Shown piece after piece: positions 1 through 8,536 of a stretch of 64,000 nt of DNA. How positions within the stretch are numbered: position 1 is the stretch's first letter; every line of letters begins with the position of its first letter. The notes beneath the pieces are model-generated. The model made no database searches. It saw only the letters and a list, made by a program, of their open reading frames with translations, and was not told the origin of the DNA. The DNA is from Nocardioides stalactiti. Lineage in GTDB: Bacteria > Actinomycetota > Actinomycetes > Propionibacteriales > Nocardioidaceae. The translations under genes were made by a program, and so were the position numbers. Where the stretch lies: the NCBI RefSeq assembly GCF_014180715.1, contig NZ_JACEFC010000003.1, positions 1 to 64,000 on the forward strand, written 5' to 3'.

Positions 1-680
1 CCCACCCCGCCGTCGACGCAGCGCCGGCCGACGTCGTCGGTCGCGCGACCGGGACCCCGTGGTGGCTGTCGGTGCGCGGCGCGGACTGGCGCCACCCGGC
101 TGGTCCACGGTCCAGCATCACCGACCTCCAGAACCACCCGGTCGTGCACGTGTCGTGGCGCGACGCCCGGGCCTACTGCCGCTGGGCCGGCAAGCGCCTG
201 CCCACCGAGGCCGAGTGGGAGCACGCCGCCCGCGGCGGTCTCGACCGAGCCCGCTACCCGTGGGGCGACGAGCTCACCTCGCGCGGCCGGTGGCGCTGCA
301 ACATCTGGCAGGGCTCGTTCCCGGCGACCAACACCCTCGACGACGGCTACCTCACCACCGCGCCGGTCGGTGCGTTCGCGCCCAACGGCTACGGCCTGCA
401 CAACACGGTCGGCAACGTGTGGGAGTGGTGCCAGGACGCCTTCCGCGCCACGGAGTACGCCGACCGGTCAGCCGACGGGGGCGGTGTGATCCCGGACCCG
501 CGGGCCAGCGAGCCGAGCGGCGTCGACGACGCCGCCGTCCGTCGGGTCATGCGCGGTGGGTCCTACCTGTGCCACGACAGCTACTGCAACCGCTACCGGG
601 TCGCGGCGCGCTCGTCGAACACCGCGGAGTCCTCAGCCGGCAACATCGGGTTCCGCTGCGCCAACGACGACGCGGAGTAG
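1..680 (+). CDS. Formylglycine-generating enzyme family protein (SUMF1/FGE), 3' part
   Basis: Reads open from the window edge (frame beginning at base 3), so the N-terminus is missing. The visible part is the FGE-sulfatase fold: [37 protein letters not shown] and a C-terminal [16 protein letters not shown] block. That block holds the two cysteines (codons 570-572 and 585-587) spaced as in bacterial and human FGE, so a copper-dependent oxidase active site looks intact. FGE converts the active-site cysteine of sulfatases to formylglycine. The gene converges on a Cys-type sulfatase 73 bases away, the expected client. The two conserved cysteines argue against a non-catalytic EgtB or PvdO-like member of the fold. 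Confidence 0.9.
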   Translation, partial: HPAVDAAPADVVGRATGTPWWLSVRGADWRHPAGPRSSITDLQNHPVVHVSWRDARAYCRWAGKRLPTEAEWEHAARGGLDRARYPWGDELTSRGRWRCNIWQGSFPATNTLDDGYLTTAPVGAFAPNGYGLHNTVGNVWEWCQDAFRATEYADRSADGGGVIPDPRASEPSGVDDAAVRRVMRGGSYLCHDSYCNRYRVAARSSNTAESSAGNIGFRCANDDAE

Positions 681-693
681 CCCCGAGCACGAC

Positions 694-723
694 GGGGCCC
701 GGACGCTGGTGCGTCCGGGCCCC
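694..723. terminator. Bidirectional hairpin terminator between FGE and sulfatase
   Basis: A perfect 13-bp stem (GGGGCCCGGACGC, 694-706, pairing with 711-723) closes a TGGT loop. It sits between two convergent stop codons, so it can end both transcripts. There is no T-run, as is common for actinobacterial terminators. The core GGGCCCGGAC also occurs in the three repeat hairpins at 18.4, 19.45 and 36.25 kb. Confidence 0.8.
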
Positions 724-752
724 GGGTGCGATCAGTCTCGCGTCGACTCCGA

Positions 753-2471
753 TCAGTTCGCCGGCAGGACGAACGGCACTTCCTCGCCCGGCGCGATCGT
801 CAGCGTCTCGCCGTCGCGACGGGTGACCTCGTCGTTCGCGTAGGTGAGCCCGGAGACGTCCTCCAGCACCAGCGCCGGCCGCCCCGCCCGCACCGTCGCG
901 AGCGGGGCATCGGTCTCGTCGAGCCACGCGATCAGCTTGCCGCCGAGGCTGCGCACCAGGCCCGGCTTGGCGGCCGCCAGGTTCTCGGTCTCGCCGACGT
1001 CGGTGCGCAGGTCGTACAGCTCGAAGGTCTGGTCGGCGTACTTGTAGTACAGCTTCCAGCGTCCGTCGCGGATGATCGAACCCGGCCCCTGCACGCCGAC
1101 GTAGCCGGGCAGGTGGTGGAAGTGGGTCCGCTCGACGTGGGTGCCCTTGCTGAACGCCGGCCTCAGGTCGACGCCGTCGAACGGAACGCCGGCCGGGAGC
1201 GTGGCCCCGGCGTACGACGCGAGCGTCGGGTAGAGGTCGGTGCTGTTGACGAGGCTGTCGTTCACGCGCCCACCGCCGCGCACCAGGTCGGGGTTGGCGC
1301 TCCACACGATCCACGGGACCCGGATGCCGCCCTCGTAGAGCTGGCCCTTGTCGGCCCGGAGCGGGCCGTTCCAGGCGCCGGAGTTGATCGGGTCCTCCTC
1401 GCCCCCGTTGTCGGAGGTGAAGATGAGCACCGTGTTCTCGGACAGGGGTCGCCCGTCGTTGCGCGGGTCGGGCGTCGTCTCGAGGTAGTCGACGATCCGC
1501 GCCACCGACTGGTCCACGCCCTCGGTGAGCGCCGCGTACGACGGCTTGGCCGGGTCGGCGCCCGGGGCCTTCGCCTTGTACTTCGCCAGCAGGTCGGGCC
1601 GCGCCTGGGCGTCGTTGACCGGGAAGTGCGGCGCGAACTCGCTGACGAAAGCGAAGAACGGCTCGTCCTTGCTGCGGTCGATGAAGTCGAGCGTGGCGTC
1701 GGTCTGCGCGTCGGTGACGTGCTTGTCGGTGCCGACGAGCGCGTCGAGCTGGGCCTCGCTCACCCCCTGGCTGTAGGGCGCGATGTTCGCGTCGACGTAC
1801 GCCTGGGTGTAGTCGGCACCGAACTGGTCGAGCGAGGGGGCCACCGAGTCGTTGAATTGGTTGTTGGTCGCGAAGTAGTAGGTCGCGTGGGAGTTGGAGC
1901 TGCCGCCCCAGTTCTCGTCGAACCCGTGGGCCTGCGTGATCTCGTCGATCGATCCCGTGACGTGGAACTTGCCGGTGTAACCCGTCGTGTAGCCCGCGTC
2001 CTGGAGGGTCTCGCCGAGCGCCTGGTAGCCGACCGGGATCGCCGTCCGGCCGTCCTCAGCGAGCCGGCCCTGCGTGACGCCGCGCAGCGGAGCCGACGCG
2101 TTGCCGGTGATCGCGCCGACGGCGTAGACGTTGTTGGTGGACCGTACGGCGTACTGACCCGTGTGCAGCGCCGTGCGGGTGGGCGAGCACTGGACCGAGG
2201 CATAGGCCTCGGTGAAGACCTGGCCGTCTGCGGCGAGGCCGTCGATGACCGGCGTCTCGTTGAAGTCGTTGCCGTGTCCGCCGTTCGCGAGGTCGGAGCT
2301 CAGGTCGGCCCAGCCGAGGTCATCGGCCATGACGAAGATCAGGTTCGGCGTCGGGGCGTCCTGCGGCTTGGCCGCCGTGGCGGACTCGGAGGCGGCCAAC
2401 GTCGGGAAGGCGCTGGCGAAGGTCAGGACCGCCGGGACGGCGATGGCACTGACCAGTCTTCGAGAAGGCAT
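753..2471 (-). CDS. Secreted Cys-type sulfatase (arylsulfatase family)
   Basis: A 572-residue type I sulfatase. An N-terminal signal peptide (residues 1-27, AFPTLAA cleavage region) predicts export. The metal-binding DD is at residues 50-51 (MADDLGW). The formylglycine motif C-S-P-T-R starts at Cys95 and is followed by the usual TGQY. Later metal ligands fit TSDNGG. It would hydrolyse a sulfate ester outside the membrane after Cys95 is oxidised by an FGE, whose gene converges on it. An AGGA ribosome site lies just upstream of the ATG. The substrate cannot be told from sequence; a phosphodiesterase-like relative is less likely given the intact CxPxR motif. Confidence 0.93.
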   Translation of the reverse strand: MPSRRLVSAIAVPAVLTFASAFPTLAASESATAAKPQDAPTPNLIFVMADDLGWADLSSDLANGGHGNDFNETPVIDGLAADGQVFTEAYASVQCSPTRTALHTGQYAVRSTNNVYAVGAITGNASAPLRGVTQGRLAEDGRTAIPVGYQALGETLQDAGYTTGYTGKFHVTGSIDEITQAHGFDENWGGSSNSHATYYFATNNQFNDSVAPSLDQFGADYTQAYVDANIAPYSQGVSEAQLDALVGTDKHVTDAQTDATLDFIDRSKDEPFFAFVSEFAPHFPVNDAQARPDLLAKYKAKAPGADPAKPSYAALTEGVDQSVARIVDYLETTPDPRNDGRPLSENTVLIFTSDNGGEEDPINSGAWNGPLRADKGQLYEGGIRVPWIVWSANPDLVRGGGRVNDSLVNSTDLYPTLASYAGATLPAGVPFDGVDLRPAFSKGTHVERTHFHHLPGYVGVQGPGSIIRDGRWKLYYKYADQTFELYDLRTDVGETENLAAAKPGLVRSLGGKLIAWLDETDAPLATVRAGRPALVLEDVSGLTYANDEVTRRDGETLTIAPGEEVPFVLPAN

Positions 2472-2507
2472 GGTGGTCCTTTCGGGAGTGGAGGTTCCCG
2501 CAGGAAT

Positions 2508-2538
2508 CTAGTGTAAATAACTAGACATACGTTTGTAT
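2508..2538. promoter_or_regulatory. AT-rich divergent promoter region with inverted repeats
   Basis: The only AT-rich stretch near the sulfatase start. CTAGT (2508-2512) and ACTAG (2520-2524) form an inverted repeat with a 7-base spacer, followed by ATAC-N4-GTAT. It lies between divergent genes and could hold the sulfatase promoter and an operator. No clear -35/-10 pair is assignable. Confidence 0.35.
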
Positions 2539-2612
2539 CACTTCCCTTCCACGCTGCTTCGCGACCCGTACGATGCTGTCCTCCCCTCCAGGAACCTCAT
2601 CGGAGCTCTCAC

Positions 2613-3092
2613 ATGTGGAAGACCTGGCTGATCCGGATCGGCGCGCTCGCCGTCGTCCTGATCGTCGTGGGCGCCTGGGCGTCCAGCCTCGTCGAGCGCG
2701 GCGACGACGAGCCCGAGCAGACACCGGTCGTCCGGCGCGACGCGCCCGACCGGCCCGACAAGGGCGACCGCGACCGTCGTACGAAGCGGGCTGACGAGCG
2801 CGCCGAGGCCGACCGGCCCTCCGACGACACCACTCGCGACCCGGTCGAGGGCGCCGAGGTCGCCGACCAGGTCGACAGCCCGTCCGACGACCCTGCCGCC
2901 GAACCGGCCCCGAGCACACCGTCGAGCCCCGACTCCCCCGACGGTCCCGACGAGCCCGAGGGCCCCGGCCAGGGCGACCCGCCGGACCAGCCCTCCCCCG
3001 ACCCCAGCGACCCGCCGCCCGCCGCCGACAACTGCGAGGACCTCGGCGACGCCGTCGACTGCATCCTCAACCCGGTCACCAGCGCCCCCTGA
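2613..3092 (+). CDS. Hypothetical membrane-anchored Pro/Asp/Glu-rich protein
   Basis: 159 residues. One transmembrane segment near the N-terminus (about residues 6-24, IRIGALAVVLIVVGAWASS) is followed by a long charged, then Pro/Ser/Asp-rich low-complexity tail. The end carries two cysteines (NCEDLGDAVDCIL) that could form a disulfide if exported. No family recognised. It probably sits as a signal-anchor protein with the disordered part outside the membrane. GC-biased third positions follow the codon frame, which supports real coding. Neighbours give no clue to role. Confidence 0.6.
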   Translation: MWKTWLIRIGALAVVLIVVGAWASSLVERGDDEPEQTPVVRRDAPDRPDKGDRDRRTKRADERAEADRPSDDTTRDPVEGAEVADQVDSPSDDPAAEPAPSTPSSPDSPDGPDEPEGPGQGDPPDQPSPDPSDPPPAADNCEDLGDAVDCILNPVTSAP

Positions 3093-3171
3093 CCCGAGTC
3101 AGAGCGCGACGTCAGCAGCCGTCGGACGCCAGCCCCTTGTCCTCCGGCGACAGGCGCTCGGAGGGTGGACA

Positions 3172-4188
3172 TCAGGAGACGCCCGCGTCCAACCCTGCGC
3201 GCACCTGCCGCGGTGTCTTTCCGAACCATCGGCGGCAGGACCGGTTGAAGGTGCTCTGCTCGGCGTACCCGAGCAACCCCGCGATCTGGCTGAGCCCCAG
3301 GCCGGGCTCGGCGAGGTACCTCCCGGCCTGGTGGCGGCGCTCCCGGTCGATCACGTCCTGGCACCGGATGCCCTCCTCGAGCAGACGACGCTGCAAGGTC
3401 CGCGGATGCAGGTTCAGCTGATCGGCGATGGCGTCCGCGGTGCAGTGCCCCGTCGGCAGCAGCCGGCGGGCGAGCTCGGCCACCCGCTCGGTCAACGTCG
3501 TGGTGTGCGGGAGGAAGTTCGCCTCGAGGTACTTGGTGGCGATCCGCCGCGTCTGCGGGTCGGCGCGGTCGATAGCGCGTTCCGCCAGTCCCAAGGGCAG
3601 CTCGAACCCGCACCAGGCCTGCCCGAAACGCACCTCGCACCCCAGCACCTCGGCATACGCCGCGTCCGAGCCCATCTGCTCGTGCAGGAACGAGATCGCG
3701 CTGGGTCGCGCATCCGGACCACCTAGGAGCCGGGTGATCTGGACGCCGTTGGCCATGCTCAGCTCATAGCCCTGACGGAGCACGTCGAGGCTCAGCTCGG
3801 TCACCTCGTAGGTGAACTTGAGGTCCCTTCCTCGCCCCTGCGGTTCGACCGCCAGGGTCAGTGCCGGCGAGTGGACGTAGAGGTAGCGGGCGACCGATCC
3901 CAGGCCGTCCTGGAGCGTCTGGGCGTTCCTGGCGATGACCGCGATCGGGCCGAGGATGTCCAGTCCCTGCCACTGCGAGAGGCGGAGCCCGAAGTCAGGG
4001 CAGTCCAGCTCCTCGGCGCTGGCTTCCAGCATCCGCACGAACGGCTCGAAGGCGACGAATGCGTCCTCCTCCTGCTCGGCCGCCGGCGCGATGCCGAAGC
4101 GCGACTGCAGTCGCGCCGGATCACCCCCGAGCTCGCGCACCAGCGTGCCGAAACCCCACAGGTTGCTGGCACGGATCAGGGTCGGCAC
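3172..4188 (-). CDS. AraC family transcriptional regulator (OruR/ArgR-like architecture)
   Basis: 338 residues: an N-terminal effector-sensing domain (about 1-210, with LDILGPIAVIARNAQTL) and a C-terminal double helix-turn-helix (about 235-335, LHPRTLQRRLLEEG and LLGYAEQSTFNRSCRRWF). Such regulators usually sense a small metabolite and activate a nearby catabolic operon. It diverges from the Baeyer-Villiger monooxygenase gene at 4277, the likely target. It is clearly paralogous to the regulator at 10644-11660, sharing the start context (LIRAS / VIRASG), length and HTH. Phased TGTC boxes lie upstream of both. Confidence 0.92.
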   Translation of the reverse strand: MPTLIRASNLWGFGTLVRELGGDPARLQSRFGIAPAAEQEEDAFVAFEPFVRMLEASAEELDCPDFGLRLSQWQGLDILGPIAVIARNAQTLQDGLGSVARYLYVHSPALTLAVEPQGRGRDLKFTYEVTELSLDVLRQGYELSMANGVQITRLLGGPDARPSAISFLHEQMGSDAAYAEVLGCEVRFGQAWCGFELPLGLAERAIDRADPQTRRIATKYLEANFLPHTTTLTERVAELARRLLPTGHCTADAIADQLNLHPRTLQRRLLEEGIRCQDVIDRERRHQAGRYLAEPGLGLSQIAGLLGYAEQSTFNRSCRRWFGKTPRQVRAGLDAGVS

Positions 4189-4199
4189 GCGCCCACTCC

Positions 4200-4250
4200 C
4201 TCAACTGTCGGGAAATGACAAAAGTATGTCGCACCCTGTCAATACGCAGG
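4200..4250. promoter_or_regulatory. Candidate AraC operator: helically phased TGTC boxes
   Basis: TGTC occurs at 4206, 4227 and 4237, i.e. spaced 21 and 10 bases. CTCAACTGTC at 4200 and TGTCAATACGCAGG at 4237 recur almost unchanged upstream of the paralogous regulator at 11660. The reverse strand reads TTGACA at 4237-4242, a good -35 for the regulator. Phased half-sites suit an AraC-type double HTH. Confidence 0.5.
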
Positions 4251-4276
4251 GAGCGCCGGGCGCGCAGTCTCGTCTC

Positions 4277-5758
4277 ATGACCACCACCCACTTCGACGTC
4301 CTCGTCATCGGCGCCGGCCTCTCGGGCGTCGGCACCGCCTGCCAGCTCACCGCGGAGTTCCCCGACAAGACCATCGCCATCCTCGAGCGGCGCGAGCGGC
4401 TCGGTGGCACCTGGGACCTCTTCACGTACCCGGGCATCCGCTCGGACTCCGACATGTTCACCTTCGGCTACAAGTTCCGCCCGTGGCACGAGCTCAAGGT
4501 CCTTGCCGACGGCCCGTCGATCCGCAACTACATCGCCGACACCGCGCAGGAGTACGGCGTCGACCAGAAGATCCACTACGGCCTCAAGATCGTCGGCGCG
4601 GACTGGTCGAGCTCCGACGCTCGGTGGACCGTCACCGCAGTGGTCGAGGCGACCGGCGAGCAGCGCACCTACACATGCGGCTTCCTGATCAGCTGCACCG
4701 GCTACTACAACTACGACAAGGGCTTCACGCCGGCCTTCCCTGGTTCGGAGCGGTTCGGTGGCCAGGTGGTGCACCCGCAGCACTGGCCCGAGGACCTCGA
4801 CTACGCCGGCAAGAAGGTCGTGGTGATCGGCAGCGGTGCCACCGCCGTCACCCTGGTGCCCACGATGGCTGGCACGGCCGAGCACGTCACCATGCTGCAG
4901 CGTTCGCCGTCCTACGTCTTCTCGGTGCCTGCCGTCGACAAGATCTCCAGGGTCCTCGGGCGGTTCCTCCCCACCCAGGTCGTCTTCGAGTTCGCCCGGC
5001 GGCGCAACGTCGCCCTCCAGCGCGGCCTGTACCTGGCCTGCAAGCGCTGGCCGAAGGCGATGCGGCGCTACCTGCTCTCCCAGGTCGCCCGGCAGGTCGG
5101 CCCCGACATCGACATGAGCCACTTCACGCCGACGTACATGCCGTGGGACGAGCGCTTGTGCGCCGTCCCCGACGGCGACCTGTTCAAGGCGCTCAGGTCC
5201 GGCGATGCCTCGATGGTCACCGACCACATCGAGACCTTCACCGAGAAGGGCATCCTGCTCCAGTCCGGGGAGGAGCTGGAGGCCGACATCATCGTCACGG
5301 CCACCGGCCTCGATGTCCAGATGCTCGGCGGCCTGAAGCTGTCGGTCGATGGCGAGGCACGTGAGCTCCACGACCAGATGACCTACAAGGCCGTGCTGGT
5401 CGAGGACATCCCCAACCTGGCCTGGATCTTCGGCTACACCAACGCGCCCTGGACCCTGAAGTCCGACCTGGCCGCGACCTACCTGATGCGGCTCCTGCAG
5501 CACATGGACGACCACGGGTACGCCGTCGCCACGCCCCGCGACAGCGCTGACTCCGCCCTGGACATCGGCATGGTCGACAACCTCCAGTCCGGCTATGTCC
5601 AGCGCGCCAAGGACAAGTTCCCCCGCCAGGGTTCGACCTACCCGTGGAAGGTCCTCATGCACTACGGCAAGGACACCCAGATGCTCGTCGAGGACGCCAT
5701 CGACGACACCCTCGTCCAGTTCGGGTCCGCCGCCGCGAAGCTCGAGGACGTCGCATGA
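4277..5758 (+). CDS. Flavin-containing Baeyer-Villiger monooxygenase
   Basis: 493 residues. The FAD-binding GAGLSG is at residues 12-17, followed by the GGTWDLFTYPGIRSDSD region. The Baeyer-Villiger fingerprint FxGxxxHxxxWP reads FGGQVVHPQHWP (160-171), then a second NADPH Rossmann motif GSGATA (185-190). It should insert oxygen next to a ketone carbonyl, giving an ester or lactone, using NADPH and O2. The start chosen is the ATG opening MTTTHFDVLVIGAG; an upstream in-frame extension runs through the divergent promoter and lacks family similarity. An alpha/beta hydrolase that could open the ester follows 76 bases downstream. Paralogue at 32035. Confidence 0.92.
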   Translation: MTTTHFDVLVIGAGLSGVGTACQLTAEFPDKTIAILERRERLGGTWDLFTYPGIRSDSDMFTFGYKFRPWHELKVLADGPSIRNYIADTAQEYGVDQKIHYGLKIVGADWSSSDARWTVTAVVEATGEQRTYTCGFLISCTGYYNYDKGFTPAFPGSERFGGQVVHPQHWPEDLDYAGKKVVVIGSGATAVTLVPTMAGTAEHVTMLQRSPSYVFSVPAVDKISRVLGRFLPTQVVFEFARRRNVALQRGLYLACKRWPKAMRRYLLSQVARQVGPDIDMSHFTPTYMPWDERLCAVPDGDLFKALRSGDASMVTDHIETFTEKGILLQSGEELEADIIVTATGLDVQMLGGLKLSVDGEARELHDQMTYKAVLVEDIPNLAWIFGYTNAPWTLKSDLAATYLMRLLQHMDDHGYAVATPRDSADSALDIGMVDNLQSGYVQRAKDKFPRQGSTYPWKVLMHYGKDTQMLVEDAIDDTLVQFGSAAAKLEDVA

Positions 5759-5834
5759 GGCCCGACGCACCCTCGCCCGCCGTCGTACCTGGTCCGGGGC
5801 TCAACTCGCCGACCACCGGAAGTCCGAGGACGTC

Positions 5835-6842
5835 ATGATCGAAACCACCTTCCTCAGCGGCGGCACGACGTGTGCCGCCTGGCACCTGCCTGGCGCCGGC
5901 GATGCCTTCCTGACCGATGCCGGCCGGCCCTGCGTGGTCATGGCGCACGGCTTCGGCGGCACCCGCGACACCGGGCTCCTCGGGTATGCCGAGGGCTTCG
6001 CAGCCGCCGGTCTCGACGTCCTGCTCTTCGACTACCGCGGCTTCGCCGGCTCCGGCGGCGCACCGCGCCAGCTCGTGTCGTACCGGCGTCAGCGCGCCGA
6101 CTACCGCGCAGCCATCGCGGCTGCCCGCGCACTCGACGGCGTCGACCCGGACCGCATCGCGCTGTGGGGTACGTCGTACTCCGGAGGCCACATCGTCCCG
6201 GTCGGTGTGCGAGACGGGCGGATCGCCGCCGGGCTGTCGCTGACCCCCGCGATGGACGGCCTGTCCGCGCTGCTGGCTCTCGCCCGCCACGGCGGCCCGC
6301 GGCGACTGCTGCCCCTGATCACCAACGGGGTCCGCGATGCCTTGCGTGCCGTGACCCGCCGGAGCCCCCACTACCTCCCGGTCGTCGGTTTGCCCGGCTC
6401 GACGGCCGTGATCACGGCCCCTGGTGCGGTCGAGGACTACCAGGCCCTGGCTGGTCCGACCTGGCGCAACCAGGTCACTGCGCGGACGGCGCTGGTGGTG
6501 GCTTTCAACCGGCCGATCCGGTTCGCGTCCCGGGTCCGGTTCCCGCTCCTCGTCCAGATCGGCGACAACGACGCGGTGGCGCCGCCCGCCGCGGCGCACC
6601 GGGCGGCCGACAAGGCCGGTCGGCATGCGCACGTCCGGACCTACCCCGTTGACCACTTCGACGTCTACGACGGCCCGTGGCAGCAGCGGGCGCTCGCGGA
6701 CCAGATCACGTTCCTCGGCCAGCACCTCGGCGGGACGGTCACCACCACCAGTGCGAAGCAGCACGGTGAGGGGCCCGTTCGACGATCCAGGCGCTTCGCG
6801 ACGCCGACACCGCCCGGCCCCCTGAAGGAGGTCACCCGATGA
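5835..6842 (+). CDS. Alpha/beta hydrolase (dienelactone/X-Pro dipeptidyl-like)
   Basis: 335 residues with the alpha/beta hydrolase order: oxyanion HGFGGTRDTG (about residue 37), nucleophile elbow GTSYSGG, acid in IGDNDAVAPP and histidine in VDHFDVYDG. The GxSxSGG elbow resembles dienelactone hydrolase and acetyl-xylan esterase relatives. Following the Baeyer-Villiger enzyme, it plausibly hydrolyses the ester or lactone formed (inference). The start ATG is the first Met of the conserved region; the upstream in-frame extension overlaps the monooxygenase. Its stop overlaps the next small gene by four bases (ATGA). Confidence 0.87.
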   Translation: MIETTFLSGGTTCAAWHLPGAGDAFLTDAGRPCVVMAHGFGGTRDTGLLGYAEGFAAAGLDVLLFDYRGFAGSGGAPRQLVSYRRQRADYRAAIAAARALDGVDPDRIALWGTSYSGGHIVPVGVRDGRIAAGLSLTPAMDGLSALLALARHGGPRRLLPLITNGVRDALRAVTRRSPHYLPVVGLPGSTAVITAPGAVEDYQALAGPTWRNQVTARTALVVAFNRPIRFASRVRFPLLVQIGDNDAVAPPAAAHRAADKAGRHAHVRTYPVDHFDVYDGPWQQRALADQITFLGQHLGGTVTTTSAKQHGEGPVRRSRRFATPTPPGPLKEVTR

Positions 6843-6946
6843 TCGACCTGGTCCTGGTCTACGGGTTCATGCTCGTCCCGATCTGGATCCCCTTGTTCAC
6901 CGTCTCGGTGGGCGTCGTGGCCGACGCCGTACGACGCGACTCCTGA
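6839..6946 (+). CDS. 35-residue hydrophobic small membrane protein
   Basis: A short reading frame missed by size cut-offs. ATG overlaps the hydrolase stop as ATGA, with a near-perfect ribosome site (GAAGGAGGT, eight bases upstream). The peptide MIDLVLVYGFMLVPIW continues into a valine-rich segment and ends ADAVRRDS, i.e. one transmembrane helix with a positive tail. Translational coupling and the strong Shine-Dalgarno make it likely real. Function unknown; it could stabilise or anchor a partner from the same operon. No homologue recognised. Confidence 0.6.
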   Translation: MIDLVLVYGFMLVPIWIPLFTVSVGVVADAVRRDS

Positions 6947-7191
6947 CTCTCCGACCTGCCGGGGAACCCGAGGACACCCGCCCGCGGTCGTGGTTCCGTG
7001 GTGCGAGTCGAGCAACCGAGCGATCCCGGGCGGAGGTCGCTGCTCGATCGCCGCCGCCGCCGACGTCGAGCGTGAGCGACGCATCCAGGTGGCATGCTGT
7101 CCCTTGGCGCGCGAAGGACGAGAGGGGCTTCCGACGACAACCGCTGCCGGCGCCGGGACACCCTCTGATCCGCCGACGAAAGGAACAACCC

Positions 7192-7533
7192 ATGTCGAAG
7201 TCGATCCCCGCCTCCGACCTGCCGCCGGGAGCCGTCACCGGCGTGGAGCGTCAGGCCGTCGGCAACAACGCCGGCGACTACTTCGCCGTCAGCCGCAAGT
7301 GCCGCCACCTGGGCGCCGATCTCGCCGAGGGCAGCATCGACCCGGACGGGTGCCTCGTGTGCCCGTGGCACCAGGCCAAGTACGACGTCACCACCGGCCG
7401 GATGGTCCGCGGACCGCAGGGCGTCTTCGCGAAGATCCCCGGCCTGGGCGCGATGTTCAAGGGACTCACCCGCGTCGTCCCGCTCAAGGTCGGCAAGGTC
7501 ACGCCGCGCGGCGCTGACCTCGAGATCGACTGA
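7192..7533 (+). CDS. Rieske [2Fe-2S] domain protein
   Basis: 113 residues, a single Rieske domain. The cluster motif CxH...CxxH is visible as CRHLG and CPWH (about residues 37-60). It would carry electrons, as the ferredoxin-like component of an oxygenase, or act as a free-standing redox protein. The ATG after AAGGAACAACCC is chosen; an upstream in-frame extension of 40 residues has no family similarity. It lies 245 bases after the monooxygenase group on the same strand. The C-terminal end overlaps the reading frame of the broken SRPBCC gene on the other strand. No oxygenase alpha subunit is nearby. Confidence 0.85.
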   Translation: MSKSIPASDLPPGAVTGVERQAVGNNAGDYFAVSRKCRHLGADLAEGSIDPDGCLVCPWHQAKYDVTTGRMVRGPQGVFAKIPGLGAMFKGLTRVVPLKVGKVTPRGADLEID

Positions 7534-7852
7534 GTCCCGGCCGGGACACGCCGACGTCGGTCCGTCGCACGGGCCGCTGATCGACCACGGTCCACGGGTC
7601 GAGCTCCACGACTTCGTAGGTGTAGGCCAGCCGACGTCCCAGGAACTGGGCGACGAAGTCCATCCGCGAGCCCACCGTGACCGGCGGTGGGGTCTGCCAG
7701 TCGACGGAGCGGATGTTGGCGTACCACTCCGGTGCGTTGCCGGGATCCGCGGCGTAGGCCGTCACGGCCGCGACCGGCCGGTCGATGATGGTCTGGACCT
7801 CGACGTCGACGCTCACCCTCCCATCGTCTCCGGTTGCCGCGAGGTCCGCCAT
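7499..7852 (-). pseudogene. SRPBCC (polyketide cyclase-like) protein, truncated 3' end
   Basis: The first ~80 residues look like an SRPBCC ligand-binding fold (VEVQTIIDRPVAAVTAYAADP, NAPEWYANIRSVDWQ, FVAQFLGRRLAYTYEVVELDP). The usual remaining half of the roughly 145-residue family is missing. After VVDQRP the frame runs into Arg/Ser-rich antisense of the Rieske gene and stops at 117 residues. Most simply a deletion joined this gene's middle to the Rieske 3' end. A GTG start (VSVDVEVQ) is also possible. Probably non-functional. Confidence 0.55.
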
Positions 7853-8125
7853 CGCCAGGTCGAGCCGATGCTCCGGCTTCGGGCAGGTCGCCCGAATCCT
7901 CGGCTCTGCCGAGCAGGCATCGTTGCCCGGTCCGCGCAGCGATGGTTCGGCACGACGCCCGCACGTTGCCGGCGGTCCCAGGCGCCGTGACCGGCTGCCG
8001 CCTCAACCCTTCAGCCGCACCCGCCACGCGACCCCGGGACGCAGCAGCCGACCGGGGTGGTCCACGCCCGGTCGACGAGCTCCGCTGCCGCGCGGCGGTG
8101 ATCCGTTGGGCGACTCCCACAAGAC

Positions 8126-8153
8126 TTGAAGAAGTTTTCAACTTGTGTAGAGT
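8126..8153 (+). promoter_or_regulatory. ArsR-SulP promoter with overlapping TTGAA-N6-TTCAA operator
   Basis: TTGAAG (8126-8131) and TAGAGT (8148-8153) are a -35/-10 pair with 16-base spacing. TTGAA (8126-8130) and TTCAA (8137-8141) form a perfect inverted repeat covering the -35 and spacer, the usual position and size for an ArsR/SmtB operator. The rest of 7853-8200 shows no gene. Confidence 0.6.
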
Positions 8154-8200
8154 CCTCAGCAGGGTCGCGCCGACGGTGCGGGCCGGATCGGAGGTGGTTC

Positions 8201-8536
8201 ATGAGCGTGCCGCTGTACCAGGCGAAGGCCGAGTTCTTCCGGACGCTCGGTCACCCGGCCCGGATCCGGATCCTCGAGCTGCTCTCGGAGCGGGACCATG
8301 CGGTGCACGAGTTGCTCGAGCACATCAGCATCGAGCCCAGCAACCTCTCCCAGCAGCTGGCGGTCCTCCGTCGTACCTCCCTGGTCGTCGCCCATCGCGA
8401 AGGCGGCGAGGTCACCTACTCGATCAGTGCCCCTGAGGTCCGCGACCTGCTCCTCAGTGCCCGGAGGATCTTGGTCGGACTGATCCACGTGGACGAGGAC
8501 CACGACCTGGCACCGACGACCAAGACGGCCCGGTGA
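8201..8536 (+). CDS. ArsR/SmtB family winged-helix repressor
   Basis: 111 residues. Winged-helix core KAEFFRTLGHPARIRILELLSE, then recognition helix EPSNLSQQLAVLRRTSLV and wing REGGEVTYSIS. No obvious metal-binding cysteine pair, so the signal may be something other than a heavy metal. The ATG with GGAGGT five bases upstream is chosen over an upstream in-frame start inside the promoter. It heads a three-gene operon (SulP transporter, YjdM), with the SulP start overlapping its stop. A palindrome on its promoter suggests autorepression lifted by the transported ion or stress (inference). Confidence 0.9.
   Translation: MSVPLYQAKAEFFRTLGHPARIRILELLSERDHAVHELLEHISIEPSNLSQQLAVLRRTSLVVAHREGGEVTYSISAPEVRDLLLSARRILVGLIHVDEDHDLAPTTKTAR

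Noticed and set aside
726-2516. A 596-residue plus-strand frame
   Set aside because: Antisense to the sulfatase; no family motifs.
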